Source: UBA4582 sp002389265 (GTDB lineage: Bacteria > Pseudomonadota > Gammaproteobacteria > Pseudomonadales > Azotimanducaceae). From it: a stretch of 64,000 bases of DNA. The notes beneath the pieces are model-generated. The model was not told the origin of the DNA and did no database searches. It was given only the letters and a program-made list of their open reading frames with translations. Shown here in pieces: positions 43,723 to 52,974 of this stretch. The stretch lies in contig CALSRT010000002.1 in the NCBI GenBank assembly GCA_943788825.1, positions 62,001 to 126,000 of the forward strand. Reading direction: 5' to 3'. Made by a program: the position numbers and the translations under genes. Each line of letters opens with the position of its first letter. Position 1 is the first letter of the stretch.

Positions 43723-44919
43723 TTATTCGCCAAACGCCAAGGGCATCAGCACTTCAGGATCAATTTCGGCTTCGTAATCAACACCCGGAAAATCAAACCC
43801 GTGCATCTGCAAGAAAGCCTGTCGATAACCCGCAAAATCACTGATTTCCATCAGGTTCTCCGCTGTCACCTTTGACCAGTTGGCTTTGACGAAGGTCTGG
43901 ATGTCGGCGCTGAGCTCCCAGTCGTCCATTCGCAATCGACCAGACTCATCCATCTGTAACGCGGAGTCCACAAACAGGTTCTTGAACAGACGCGTGGTCT
44001 GCTCGATGCACCCCTCATGAGTACCTTTAGCCTTCATGACCTTGAAGAGCAATGACAGATAGATGGACATGCCAGGAATTGCCGAGGCCGCCTGGGTCAT
44101 TAAACCCTTCATAACCGCCACATAAGCACGGCCATTAACCTTTTTCAGTGGTTGCGCCAAGGCGAGGGCGGCACGGTCAAGATCCTCTTTGGCTTTGCCG
44201 ATGGTGCCATGGTAATAAATCGGCCAGGTCACTTCGCTACCGAGATAAGTATAGTTCGTCGTAATACAACCCTCCGCCAGAACATCTGCCGCCAACAGGG
44301 CTGCCATCCACAATTCCCAGTCCTCACCTCCCATGACTTTAATCGTATCATTCACTTCCTGCTGGGATGCAGGCTCGAGGCTGACAGTGCGCAACTCACC
44401 GGAGTTCAAGTCGATGGTGGCGCCTTCAAAGGGCTCACCGATGGGCTTCAGGGTGCTTCGGACCAAACTACCGTCAGGAAGTTGGCGGGCCGGTGCCGCG
44501 AGAGAATAAATAACCATATCAATCTGACCCAAATCTTTCTTGATCAACTCAATAGTGGCCTGTTTAAGCTCCGCCGAAAACGCATCGCCGTTCAGGTTTG
44601 CCGCATACAGACCCGCATCCTCGGCTGCGCGAGTAAATGCCGCGGATTTATACCAACCGGGCGAGGCAGTCCGATTTTTCACCGCGGGGCGCTCGAAAAA
44701 CACACCAATGGTCGCCGCGCCGCAACCAAAGGCTGCAGTAATCCTGGATGCCAGCCCATAGCCCCCAGATGCACCGATCACCAGCACCCGTTTCGGTCCA
44801 TCGGCAATTGCGCCTGCCTGTTTGACATGTTCGATCTGATTTTTAACGTCCGTCTCACAACCAAGAGGATGAGAGGTGGTACATAAAAAGCCTTTAATTC
44901 TCGGTTTTATTATCATCAT
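43723..44919 (-). CDS. fabV: Trans-2-enoyl-ACP/CoA reductase FabV
   Basis: FabV is the NADH-dependent enoyl reductase that can replace FabI in fatty-acid elongation. The Rossmann motif is VLVIGASGGYGLASRI, followed by ATIGVFFERP. The catalytic Tyr-x8-Lys occurs within YYHGTIGKAK, and the N-terminus IIKPRIKGFLCTTSHPLGC is typical. It is 398 residues. FabV enzymes are naturally insensitive to triclosan, unlike most FabI; that is established for the family. The gene starts 4 nt after the lgt stop. In many relatives thyA follows lgt instead. Confidence 0.96.
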   Translation of the reverse strand: MMIIKPRIKGFLCTTSHPLGCETDVKNQIEHVKQAGAIADGPKRVLVIGASGGYGLASRITAAFGCGAATIGVFFERPAVKNRTASPGWYKSAAFTRAAEDAGLYAANLNGDAFSAELKQATIELIKKDLGQIDMVIYSLAAPARQLPDGSLVRSTLKPIGEPFEGATIDLNSGELRTVSLEPASQQEVNDTIKVMGGEDWELWMAALLAADVLAEGCITTNYTYLGSEVTWPIYYHGTIGKAKEDLDRAALALAQPLKKVNGRAYVAVMKGLMTQAASAIPGMSIYLSLLFKVMKAKGTHEGCIEQTTRLFKNLFVDSALQMDESGRLRMDDWELSADIQTFVKANWSKVTAENLMEISDFAGYRQAFLQMHGFDFPGVDYEAEIDPEVLMPLAFGE

Positions 44920-44923
44920 TATT

Positions 44924-45706
44924 TTAGACCGTCTCTTTGTGATAGCTGTAAAACAGAAAACTTACGCCCAGTGCAATCATCGGCAGCGACAATAACTGGC
45001 CCATTGTCATCCAATCGAAGGCAATAAACATTAAGTGTCGATCAGGTTCTCGGAAAAACTCGGTAATAAAGCGCAAACCACCGTAAGTAATCAAAAACAT
45101 GCCGGAAATCGCAAAAGGCGGTCGCGAGCGTCGACTGAACAGCCACATAATTGCAAACAATACGACACCCTCGGAGAATGCTTGGTACAGGCTCGAGGGG
45201 TGCCGCCCAAGAGCTTCACCAGGGTAAATCGCAGCCCAAGGAACATCGGTCACTCGACCGGGCAATTCACCGTTAATAAAGTTACCTATTCTGCCACAAC
45301 CCAAGGCGATCGGAACGCTGGGCGCGATATAGTCAGTGACGCCAATAAAACCGCGGCCCTGTTGCCAGCCATAAAAATACATCGCCACGAGCACGCCGAG
45401 CAAACCACCGTGGAAAGACATGCCGCCTTCCCAGACTCGGAACAGACTCAGCGGATCGGCGGCAAGGCTTTGCCAGCCGTAGAAGAGCATATAGCCTATG
45501 CGCCCGCCAAGAATAACCCCAAGTACGCCATAAAAAATCATGTCGGAGATCTGTTCGTCGTTCCATGCCAGTGCTTGAGCCCGAGCCCGTTGGCCCAGCG
45601 ACCACCACACCAGGCTGATACCCACCAAGTAACTCAAGGCATACCAATGAATGCTCACAGGTCCAATACTGATCAGTACTGGGTCTAGTACAGGGTAATG
45701 CCACAT
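44924..45706 (-). CDS. lgt: Phosphatidylglycerol-prolipoprotein diacylglyceryl transferase
   Basis: Lgt attaches diacylglycerol to the lipobox cysteine of prelipoproteins, the first step of lipoprotein maturation in the inner membrane. Several transmembrane helices are visible. The signature GRIGNFINGELPGRVT and the essential His region MSFHGGLLGVLVAMYFY are present, as is GGLRFITEFFREPD. It is 260 residues. It is followed by fabV on the same strand. A predicted substrate, the imelysin-like lipoprotein, is encoded 5 kb away. Confidence 0.97.
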   Translation of the reverse strand: MWHYPVLDPVLISIGPVSIHWYALSYLVGISLVWWSLGQRARAQALAWNDEQISDMIFYGVLGVILGGRIGYMLFYGWQSLAADPLSLFRVWEGGMSFHGGLLGVLVAMYFYGWQQGRGFIGVTDYIAPSVPIALGCGRIGNFINGELPGRVTDVPWAAIYPGEALGRHPSSLYQAFSEGVVLFAIMWLFSRRSRPPFAISGMFLITYGGLRFITEFFREPDRHLMFIAFDWMTMGQLLSLPMIALGVSFLFYSYHKETV

Positions 45707-45798
45707 AAAGACGACTATTCGGCTAATTGGGACTCCGCATTATCCAGCAACACAGTGAGATGATAAACTTACAATTTCGATTCTGGCGCCAAAAACCC

Positions 45799-46527
45799 AT
45801 GTGTTTGATTTTATTTTCCATTTCACCCGATGCACGCTATCGCCTGGTGGTCGCCGCGAATCGAGATGAATTCTACGCTCGACCCACTGAGCGCCCCGAT
45901 TTCTGGAAGGATGCGCCCCATATTCTGGGCGGGCGAGACCTCCAAGCCGGCGGTACCTGGCTCGGCGTCACCCGCGGTGGACGCTTTGCCGCCGTCACTA
46001 ATTTTCGCGAATCGCCCCTGGAGCCAGTGCCACCGAGGTCTCGCGGCGCCCTGACTGCTGACTTTTTACGTTCAACGGAGTCCTGCACCGATTATTTGGC
46101 CCACATTAAGCCCATTGCCCATGAATTTAGGGGCTTTAATCTGATCATTGATGATGGCCGGGACGTCTATTACTACAGTAATCGGCAACCCGAGGCACAA
46201 CTTCTCAAACCCGGCTGTTACGGTCTCAGCAATCAGCTGCTCGACTGTGATTGGCCGAAAGTCAGTCGAGGTCGAGAGCAACTTCGAGCGCTTGGGCATG
46301 GAAATTTTGACAACGAGGCGTTGTTCGCGCTGTTGGCTGATCGCGGCGACCAGCTCCCCTTCTCTGCGGGTTTTATCCAATCCGACACCTACGGCACCAG
46401 TGCCTCAACCCTAGTCAAGGTCAGCCAGCAGGCAGACATTTACTTTGAGGAAAGGGCTTTTCTACCTAACGGCCAGACGGCGGGTCGGCGCAGCTTCGCC
46501 GTTCCTATAGAGGCGGTCGCGTCCTGA
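45799..46527 (+). CDS. NRDE family protein (TANGO2-like)
   Basis: This is a conserved protein of the NRDE/TANGO2 family, linked in animals to haem and lipid handling; the bacterial role is unclear. The signature VVAANRDEFYARPT gives the family its name, followed by ILGGRDLQAGGTWLGVTRGG. The ATG at 45799 starts MCLILF, placing Cys next to Met as expected for an N-terminal nucleophile-type fold; the frame itself is open from 45727. It is 242 residues. It is divergent from lgt and overlaps the 3' end of ptsP by 23 bp. Confidence 0.88.
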   Translation: MCLILFSISPDARYRLVVAANRDEFYARPTERPDFWKDAPHILGGRDLQAGGTWLGVTRGGRFAAVTNFRESPLEPVPPRSRGALTADFLRSTESCTDYLAHIKPIAHEFRGFNLIIDDGRDVYYYSNRQPEAQLLKPGCYGLSNQLLDCDWPKVSRGREQLRALGHGNFDNEALFALLADRGDQLPFSAGFIQSDTYGTSASTLVKVSQQADIYFEERAFLPNGQTAGRRSFAVPIEAVAS

Positions 46528-48778
46528 CAATACGTCCCAGGCCGGCTTTGCGCATCTGTTCATCTACATGGGCTTTAATGTCCGGGGCATTGTCCATCCT
46601 CAAGACCTGCGCCAACATCTGCTGTGCCTGCGTCAGTTCAAAACTTCTGATTGCCCACTTCACTGGCAGCAGGTTGTTCGAATTCATCGACAACACGTCG
46701 TAACCCATGGCCATCAACAGAATCGCAGCGGCCGGATTACCCGCCATCTCGCCACAAATTCCCAGCGGCTTGTTTTCCGTATGGGCCGCATCAACAACAT
46801 GTTTCAAGGCATGCAACACCGCCGGATGAAACTCCTGATAGAGTTCAGCAACCCGTGAGTTATTCCGATCTACCGCGAGCATGTACTGGATCAGGTCATT
46901 GCTACCTACTGACAAAAAATCTACCCGCTTGATGATGTCTCTTGCCTGATAAACCGCAGCAGGCACCTCGATCATAACCCCCACAGCCGGCATAGCTACC
47001 TTGGCGCCATCCTCGATGATTTCCGCATAGCACTGATTGATCAGGCGCTTGGCCTCATCCACTTCTGTGACACTGCTGACCATGGGTAACATGATCCGCA
47101 GATAAGCGTCTACGCCCTCGTTAGCACGAATCATGGCCCGCACCTGAGACAGAAAAATCTCCGGATGATCCAGTGTCACACGAATACCCCGCCAGCCCAG
47201 GAAGGGATTCTCTTCCTGAATGGGGAAATAACTCAGCGCCTTGTCACCGCCAATATCCAGAGTTCGCATCGTCACATTCCGAGGTGCAAAGGCCTTGAGG
47301 TGCTCTCGATAGATGACTTTTTGCTCTTCCTCCGTGGGAAACCGATCATTCATCATGAAATGCACTTCGGTGCGGTACAAGCCAACACCCTCAGCGCCTC
47401 TATCGAGCGAACGCGACGCATCAGTCATCAAACCGGTATTCACCCAAAGGCGGACTCGATGCCCGTCAAGACTGACGCAAGGTTGATCCTTGAGTTCTTC
47501 CAGCCCCTCGGTCAGCGCATCTTCATCCAGCTTTAAATCGTTATAGAAGGTAATTTGATCGGCACTGGGATGGGTGATCACACAACCCTCAAAGCCATCA
47601 ACGATCAGAGGCTTTGACTCCAGCAAGTGGATGGGCAGGTCCTCAACACCCATCACCGTGGGTATTCCCATGGCCTTTGCTAAAATAGCCACATGGGAAC
47701 TGCCCGAGCCCTTCACAGACACCAGGCCGAGTAATCGATCACGAGGAACGCCGGCAAACATCGCCGGCGTTAACTCCTCGCCTACCAGGATCGTATTGGG
47801 CGGGTAGACGTAGTGCCGATCTTCACCCTGTTGCAATTTCGCCAGGACTCGGCGCCCCAGGTCTAGCACATCTGTGCCACGCTCACGCAAGTAAGCGTCT
47901 TCCATCGCCTGAAAGCTCGCCACGTGAGACTCGATAATCACTTTTAAGGCACCTTGAGCCCATTGTCCGGCTTCAATTAATTCAATGACCTCGCCGGTGA
48001 TGGCAGTGTCATCCAACATATGCAGGTAAGCTTCAAATAAGCCCAAATCTTCCGGTCGCAATCGGTCTGAGAGCTTATCGCTCATAGCGCGAATTTCACC
48101 GCGGGTCTCATGAATCGCCTGCTGAAATAACGTGATTTCAGCCGCGGGATTCGCCGTGAACCGATCCGGCACCGTATGGAGTTCAGCCTCGGGGTAAATG
48201 ACAATAGCCGTGCCAATGGCGACGCCCGGCGCGCCTGCTTTGCCCTGAAAACGACTCATCGGCGCCGGCTGCACGGACCCGGTCAAGGCCAAGGAGCCCG
48301 TGGCACGAGCATGGGCAATGACACCTGCCAACTGAGCTGACAAGGTAATGAGGAACGCTTCTTCACTTTCGTCATAGCGCCGCGCCAGGCGTTGCTGAAC
48401 GACCAGCACGCCAAGCACCCGCCGGTGATGGATGATCGGCACACCCAGGAAGGCGTTGAAAGGCTCTTCGCCCACCTCTTCCACATAGTGATAGCGCCGA
48501 TGTTCAGGCGCATTTTCAAGATTCACCGGTTCTGCCCGCTCGCCAACATATCCCACCAGGCCTTCGCCGAGTTCCAGGGTGACTTTGCCAACTGCGCTTT
48601 GATTCAAGCCTCGAGTCGCCATAAAGACATACTTGTCGCGCTCTTCATTCAACAAGTAAACGCTGCAAACCTGCGTACCCATCGCTTCTTGAATGCGATC
48701 CACAATAATATCCAAGGCGGTACCCAAGTCACGAGCCTTGTTGACTTCCTGTATCACCCTGCGAAGAATTTCAAGCAT
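46505..48778 (-). CDS. ptsP: Phosphoenolpyruvate-protein phosphotransferase PtsP (EI-Ntr)
   Basis: PtsP starts the nitrogen-related phosphotransferase cascade (EI-Ntr, NPr, EIIA-Ntr). A GAF domain fills about residues 1-150. It is followed by the phosphotransferase EI domains, with the phospho-accepting His in GSGSSHVAILAKAMGIPTVMG (about residue 355). The PEP-binding barrel has YRTEVHFMMNDRFPTEEEQ and LPMVSSVTEVDEAKRL, and the catalytic Cys lies in GICGEMAGNP. It is 757 residues. It lies downstream of rppH on the same strand, the standard ygdP/rppH-ptsP order. Confidence 0.96.
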   Translation of the reverse strand: MLEILRRVIQEVNKARDLGTALDIIVDRIQEAMGTQVCSVYLLNEERDKYVFMATRGLNQSAVGKVTLELGEGLVGYVGERAEPVNLENAPEHRRYHYVEEVGEEPFNAFLGVPIIHHRRVLGVLVVQQRLARRYDESEEAFLITLSAQLAGVIAHARATGSLALTGSVQPAPMSRFQGKAGAPGVAIGTAIVIYPEAELHTVPDRFTANPAAEITLFQQAIHETRGEIRAMSDKLSDRLRPEDLGLFEAYLHMLDDTAITGEVIELIEAGQWAQGALKVIIESHVASFQAMEDAYLRERGTDVLDLGRRVLAKLQQGEDRHYVYPPNTILVGEELTPAMFAGVPRDRLLGLVSVKGSGSSHVAILAKAMGIPTVMGVEDLPIHLLESKPLIVDGFEGCVITHPSADQITFYNDLKLDEDALTEGLEELKDQPCVSLDGHRVRLWVNTGLMTDASRSLDRGAEGVGLYRTEVHFMMNDRFPTEEEQKVIYREHLKAFAPRNVTMRTLDIGGDKALSYFPIQEENPFLGWRGIRVTLDHPEIFLSQVRAMIRANEGVDAYLRIMLPMVSSVTEVDEAKRLINQCYAEIIEDGAKVAMPAVGVMIEVPAAVYQARDIIKRVDFLSVGSNDLIQYMLAVDRNNSRVAELYQEFHPAVLHALKHVVDAAHTENKPLGICGEMAGNPAAAILLMAMGYDVLSMNSNNLLPVKWAIRSFELTQAQQMLAQVLRMDNAPDIKAHVDEQMRKAGLGRIVRTRPPL

Positions 48779-48826
48779 TGCAGATCCGGAAATGGCTGAG
48801 TAGATTGTGAGTATTACTGTCGTGTC

Positions 48827-49306
48827 CTAGGGCGAGCATCGCGACAAGTGTGGCACCAGCTCCTTCATCGCCCGACGATAAACATCCTTTTTAAACTGCA
48901 CCACCTGTCCCAACGGATACCAATAGGTTACCCACTGCCAAAAATCGAATTCTGGGGTCTCTGAATGCGTAAATGACACAGATTGATCTTCCGCCAGCAT
49001 TTTTAACAAAAACCATTTTTGCTTTTGCCCCACGAAATGACTGGTCTTATGTCGCAACAAACGTTTCGGTAACTTGTAACGCAGCCAGCCGCGCGTGCAA
49101 CCCAGAATCTCTACTTGCTCAGGAGCCAGGCCAATTTCTTCCTTTAGCTCGCGAAAAAGCGCCTCTTCAGGTGACTCACGCTCCTGAATGCCGCCCTGCG
49201 GAAACTGCCACGCCTGCTGACCAACTCGCCTGGCCCAGAGTACCTGGCCACTGCTATTGGCAACAATCATTCCGACGTTGGGCCGGTATCCATCTGCATC
49301 TATCAA
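48827..49306 (-). CDS. rppH: RNA pyrophosphohydrolase RppH
   Basis: RppH removes pyrophosphate from mRNA 5' ends and so triggers decay. The Nudix box is complete (GGIQERESPEEALFRELKEE, then IGL). The N-terminus MIDADGYRPNVGMIV and the QQAWQFPQGG segment are classic RppH. The start is a TTG at 49304-49306, giving the conserved MID N-terminus, with AGGG 7 nt upstream. It is 159 residues. It is followed by ptsP, and the HAD hydrolase gene is divergent. Confidence 0.96.
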   Translation of the reverse strand: MIDADGYRPNVGMIVANSSGQVLWARRVGQQAWQFPQGGIQERESPEEALFRELKEEIGLAPEQVEILGCTRGWLRYKLPKRLLRHKTSHFVGQKQKWFLLKMLAEDQSVSFTHSETPEFDFWQWVTYWYPLGQVVQFKKDVYRRAMKELVPHLSRCSP

Positions 49307-49450
49307 TTGAGAAACCCTGATTCATACATCAAACAACATTTATTGTGTCTGAATCTAGACCATTGGGCAATCAGCGCGCTGAATTACCCTGCCGCGAGCA
49401 CCAGATTCACGGTAAACTGCAACCCGATGCACAGGCAAGGAGACACGACA

Positions 49451-50107
49451 TTGGCTTTGGCAATATTTGATCTGGATGAAACCTTGATTTCAGGTGACAG
49501 CGATCACGCCTGGGGTGAATTTTTAATCAGCAAGGGGCTCGTCGATGAAGTTTCTCATCGTCAGAAGAATGATGCCTTCTATGGTCAGTACAAACGCGGG
49601 GAACTTGATGTTCACGCCTACCTGCGCTTTGCCTGTCAGGCATTAACTGAGCATGCCTTTGACCATCTTTGCGCCTTACGCACTGAGTTTGTGCGGGACT
49701 TTATCCAGCCCCTGCTACTAACTCAGGCCAGCGCTCTCATTGAGCATCATCGCAGTCTCGACGATAAGCTACTGGTGGTCACTGCGACGCTGGAATTCAT
49801 TACCGAACCTATCGTTGCGCTGCTCGGCATTGATGAGCTGATCGCGCCGATACCTGAACGCATTGGCGACCGTTATACGGGAGAAATTGTCGGCATCCCC
49901 AGTTTTGGTCCCGGCAAGGTCACCCGGTTGCAAGCCTGGTTGGCAGGAACTGAGTTTGACCTCAAGGGCAGTTATTTTTACTCTGATTCTGCCAACGACT
50001 TACCCTTGCTAGAACTCGTCGATCATCCTGTCGCCGTCGATCCAGACCCACGTTTACGCGAAATCGCAGAAAGGCGCCAATGGTCAATCATCTCGTTACG
50101 CGACTAA
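49451..50107 (+). CDS. HAD-IB family hydrolase (SerB-like)
   Basis: A predicted small-molecule phosphatase; substrate unknown. The HAD motif I is LAIFDLDETLISGDSD (nucleophile Asp). Motif II is LLVVTATLEFITEP, the motif III Lys lies near FGPGKVTRLQAW, and motif IV is YFYSDSANDLPLLELV. A TTG at 49451 with a strong AAGGAG 8 nt upstream is the best start (218 residues); the frame is open further upstream. An equivalent gene lies beside rppH in Pseudomonas (PA0335). Its end overlaps the following lipoprotein gene by 28 nt. Confidence 0.88.
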   Translation: MALAIFDLDETLISGDSDHAWGEFLISKGLVDEVSHRQKNDAFYGQYKRGELDVHAYLRFACQALTEHAFDHLCALRTEFVRDFIQPLLLTQASALIEHHRSLDDKLLVVTATLEFITEPIVALLGIDELIAPIPERIGDRYTGEIVGIPSFGPGKVTRLQAWLAGTEFDLKGSYFYSDSANDLPLLELVDHPVAVDPDPRLREIAERRQWSIISLRD

Positions 50108-51228
50108 TTTCCACTGGCATCGCGACTTCCAGAAGCCTCACGCTTGGGCTGATGCTGTTGTTAAGCGCCTGTTCCGAGCCTTTGCCACCCGTCGTACCCG
50201 CCGACCTTGATGTGGCCAAACTCAGTGTGAGCCTCACCGCACTGGCGACATTGCAGCTTGAGCGGCAGCAGCAGCTGATGCTAGATGCCGCATCTCTGCG
50301 ACTCTCCATCGATGAATTTCTTCAGGAGCCCGACGCCCAGCGTCAACAAGCGGCCCAGACGGCGTGGCGCAGTGCCCATTTGGCATTTCTCGACCTTGCG
50401 GCCCTCCCTTTAGCTGGGCCTCTGCGCGAACCGCTCGCGCCACTGCTTTATCAGATTGACGCCTGGCCCATTGAACCCGGTTACCTGGACCAGCTGCCCG
50501 CTTACCCCGACAGCGGCCTGATTAGCGATCTGACGGTGCCTATCACACCTGAGTCTTTACGAGAGCAGAACGGTTTTACTGACTCAAGCGAGGTCAGCCT
50601 GGGGTTTCACGCACTCGAATATCTAATTTTTGATCGGGACGCCACCGATTTTAGGATCCCTGGGCCGGCGAGCCCCAGGATTGAGCCGACGGCTGACGCC
50701 CAAATCAATGTTAATGCCAATGAGATCATTGTTCGACGGCGTCTGGTTCTGGACGTTATCACGCTGCAGATCACTGCGGACCTGGATCTTTGGCTGACGG
50801 ACCCCAAACGCCCTAACGCACCCGAGGACTTAATGCTCCCCACGGGGGAGATCGCTCGCCTGCTGGCGCACAGCTTGCAGACGGCACAGCTGGCCATAAC
50901 AGAAGTAAATCGCTTATTGATTCCCGGCGAAGGCCACGGCGTCTACAGTCAGAGCAGTCGGCCTGCGCTATGCAGCAAAGTCAGCGGCTTGAAGCAGATT
51001 TTCTTTGCACCTGTCAGACTTGGCGACGTTCTCTCGCCATTGGCGGCAGACGCCACCCAGAATCTTCAGAAAAGCCTGCAAGCCGCCACCGACCTCTGCG
51101 CCTTGACGGAGATCAGTGAGCTCGAGACGTCCCGCTTAGAGCTACTGCTGTTAGCCCTGCCAAATCAGATTGAGGCACTGTCCGCCGCTCTGACAAAAGC
51201 CATGGCAGAAGTGCAAAACCAGTCATGA
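50080..51228 (+). CDS. Imelysin-family lipoprotein
   Basis: This is a predicted periplasm-facing lipoprotein of the imelysin (peptidase M75/IrpA/ICMP-like) family, members of which are often iron-regulated and linked to metal or haem uptake. The signal peptide ends in the lipobox LLSAC, near residue 31. The family's GxHxxE signature occurs as GFHALEYLIF at about residue 180. It is 382 residues. The ATG lies 28 nt inside the upstream HAD gene, suggesting coupled translation. No iron transporter gene is adjacent, so the role is inferred from the family only. Confidence 0.85.
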   Translation: MVNHLVTRLISTGIATSRSLTLGLMLLLSACSEPLPPVVPADLDVAKLSVSLTALATLQLERQQQLMLDAASLRLSIDEFLQEPDAQRQQAAQTAWRSAHLAFLDLAALPLAGPLREPLAPLLYQIDAWPIEPGYLDQLPAYPDSGLISDLTVPITPESLREQNGFTDSSEVSLGFHALEYLIFDRDATDFRIPGPASPRIEPTADAQINVNANEIIVRRRLVLDVITLQITADLDLWLTDPKRPNAPEDLMLPTGEIARLLAHSLQTAQLAITEVNRLLIPGEGHGVYSQSSRPALCSKVSGLKQIFFAPVRLGDVLSPLAADATQNLQKSLQAATDLCALTEISELETSRLELLLLALPNQIEALSAALTKAMAEVQNQS

Positions 51229-51262
51229 GTCTAAAAATCTAGATCCCGCTAAACGTCCTCGA

Positions 51263-51658
51263 CTAGTGCTCTTCGTTCTCACAGAATGTCTCGTAAGCAT
51301 TCACGTCCATCAAGTTTTGAACATCACCTAGATTGTCTGGCTGCAGTTTGAAAAACCAACCGTCGATATAGGGCGAGGTGTTGACGGTTTCCGGCGCATC
51401 ATCTAACAATTCATTCACCGCAATAACGGTTCCCGAAATCGGCGCATAAATATCCGATGCCGCTTTGACTGATTCGACCACGCCCGCCTCATCACCAGCG
51501 GCAATGACCATTTGCAGCTCAGGCAACTCAACAAACACCACGTCTCCCAGTGCCTCTTGGGCATGATCAGAAATACCGACGGTGACGCTACCATCGTCCT
51601 CAATACGCACCCATTCGTGGCTCTTTGCGTAGTGTAAATCCCCTGAAAACTCAACCAT
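51263..51658 (-). CDS. gcvH: Glycine cleavage system H protein
   Basis: GcvH carries the aminomethyl intermediate on lipoyl-lysine between the P, T and L proteins. The lipoylated Lys is in VESVKAASDIYAPISG (about residue 63). The N-terminus reads HYAKSHEWVRIEDDG. The ATG at 51656-51658 gives 131 residues and follows a GGGCGAGAAG purine stretch; the frame is open upstream to 51706. It lies after gcvT on the same strand. gcvP is not in the window. Confidence 0.96.
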   Translation of the reverse strand: MVEFSGDLHYAKSHEWVRIEDDGSVTVGISDHAQEALGDVVFVELPELQMVIAAGDEAGVVESVKAASDIYAPISGTVIAVNELLDDAPETVNTSPYIDGWFFKLQPDNLGDVQNLMDVNAYETFCENEEH

Positions 51659-51743
51659 CTTCTCGCCCTTTTTTTCGTATGTTGTCGTGGTGCCACTGCC
51701 AACCACGTCGTTTTAGAAGTATTGTTTTATGCTGCTAACACTG

Positions 51744-52829
51744 CTAAACCAGCTGATAAACCTGCTTGCCATTGCGCACAAACGGCAGCTTGACCCGCTG
51801 AACAGGTAGCCTTTTGTTGCGAATTTCAACGGTAAGATTGTCAGCGCCCACGGTAATCCGGGCCAGCCCAATGCCGTGCTCCAGCGTTGGCGAAAAGGCA
51901 CCACTGGTGATTTCACCAACCTGTTGATCGCCACTGAAGATCGGATAGTGCGCACGCAACACACCCCGCTCCAGCAAGACCAAGCCCACTAACTCGCGTT
52001 CTACACCCTCGCCAAGCTGAGCTTCCAAGCGCGCCCGTCCCAAAAACTCACGGTCACCTTCAAAACTGACAGTGACCGCCATGTTGGACTCCAGGGGCGT
52101 GACCGATTCATCCATATCACTGCCATACAGGTTCATACCGGCTTCCAGCCGCAGCGTATCTCGCGCCCCCAGACCCACCGGCCTAACCCCGCTGGCAACC
52201 AGCGCTTGCCACAAATTCTGGGCGTCTGTCCCCGGCAGAATGATCTCAACCCCCTTCTCGCCGGTATAGCCAGTTCTCGCGATAAACCATTCCCCAGACC
52301 AAGCACCGATAAAGGGTTTTAGTTTAGCAATAAGATCTGCTCGTTCCGGGCTCACCACTGCGCTTACCTTGGCGAGCGCATTCGGCCCCTGGATTGCCAG
52401 GATCGCCAGTTCTGGGCGCTCATGCAGCTGACAATCAAAACCGCTGGTTTGCTGACTCATCCAGGCCAGATCTTTCTCGCGAGTGGCACAATTCACCACG
52501 ATCCTATAGCCGTCGCCATCGAGGTAGACGATTAGGTCGTCCAGTACCCCCCCCGTCTCATTCAACATCGCACTGTAGAGTGCTTTCCCCGGTACTTCCA
52601 GACGCTCCACATCGTTGGCAAGCAAATGTTGCAGGTAAGCCTTGGCTTGCGGCCCGCGCAAATCAATCACCGTCATATGGGAGACGTCGCAGATCCCGAC
52701 ATCCTGCCGCACCATATGGTGCTCTTCCAACTGTGAACCATAGTGGATCGGCATATCCCAACCCCCGAAGTCCACCATCTTGGCGCCGGCGTCAACGTGC
52801 AATGTGTATATCGGTGTTCGTTGGCCCAT
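51744..52829 (-). CDS. gcvT: Glycine cleavage system T protein (aminomethyltransferase)
   Basis: GcvT transfers the methylene group from the H protein to tetrahydrofolate. Typical blocks are QRTPIYTLHVDAGAKMVDFG at the N-terminus, GICDVSHMTVIDLRGPQA, the catalytic Asp-containing NDVERLEVPGKALYSAMLNE, and RTGYTGEKGVEIILP. The ATG at 52827-52829 matches the family start (361 residues); a GTG four codons upstream is possible. It is followed by gcvH 85 nt on. No glycine riboswitch core is visible in the 133-nt leader. Confidence 0.95.
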   Translation of the reverse strand: MGQRTPIYTLHVDAGAKMVDFGGWDMPIHYGSQLEEHHMVRQDVGICDVSHMTVIDLRGPQAKAYLQHLLANDVERLEVPGKALYSAMLNETGGVLDDLIVYLDGDGYRIVVNCATREKDLAWMSQQTSGFDCQLHERPELAILAIQGPNALAKVSAVVSPERADLIAKLKPFIGAWSGEWFIARTGYTGEKGVEIILPGTDAQNLWQALVASGVRPVGLGARDTLRLEAGMNLYGSDMDESVTPLESNMAVTVSFEGDREFLGRARLEAQLGEGVERELVGLVLLERGVLRAHYPIFSGDQQVGEITSGAFSPTLEHGIGLARITVGADNLTVEIRNKRLPVQRVKLPFVRNGKQVYQLV

Positions 52830-52931
52830 GGGTACGCTCACTGGAGTGAAGAAAAATCCGCGCTAGTTTAACGCTTCACCGGTCCAGGGAACAGTGCGAA
52901 GCATTCAAACTCGCCGTGAATCATTTTCGCC

Positions 52932-52972
52932 GCAGGCTGCTTATCTCAGCCGCCCTACTCAAGGCTGCCTGC
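52932..52972. repeat. Imperfect inverted repeat after ubiI
   Basis: GCAGGCTGC and GCTGCCTGC pair over 8 of 9 bases around a 23-nt loop, directly after the ubiI stop and ahead of gcvT. With no T-run it is a weak candidate for transcript termination or 3'-end protection. Confidence 0.3.
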
Positions 52973-52974
52973 TA

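Noticed and set aside
44152..44886. 244-codon plus-strand ORF
   Set aside because: Antisense to fabV.
45035..45688. 217-codon plus-strand ORF
   Set aside because: Antisense to lgt; the product is hydrophilic with no domain.
52830..52974. Glycine riboswitch ahead of gcvT
   Set aside because: I could not find the conserved glycine-aptamer core; only an imperfect inverted repeat is visible.
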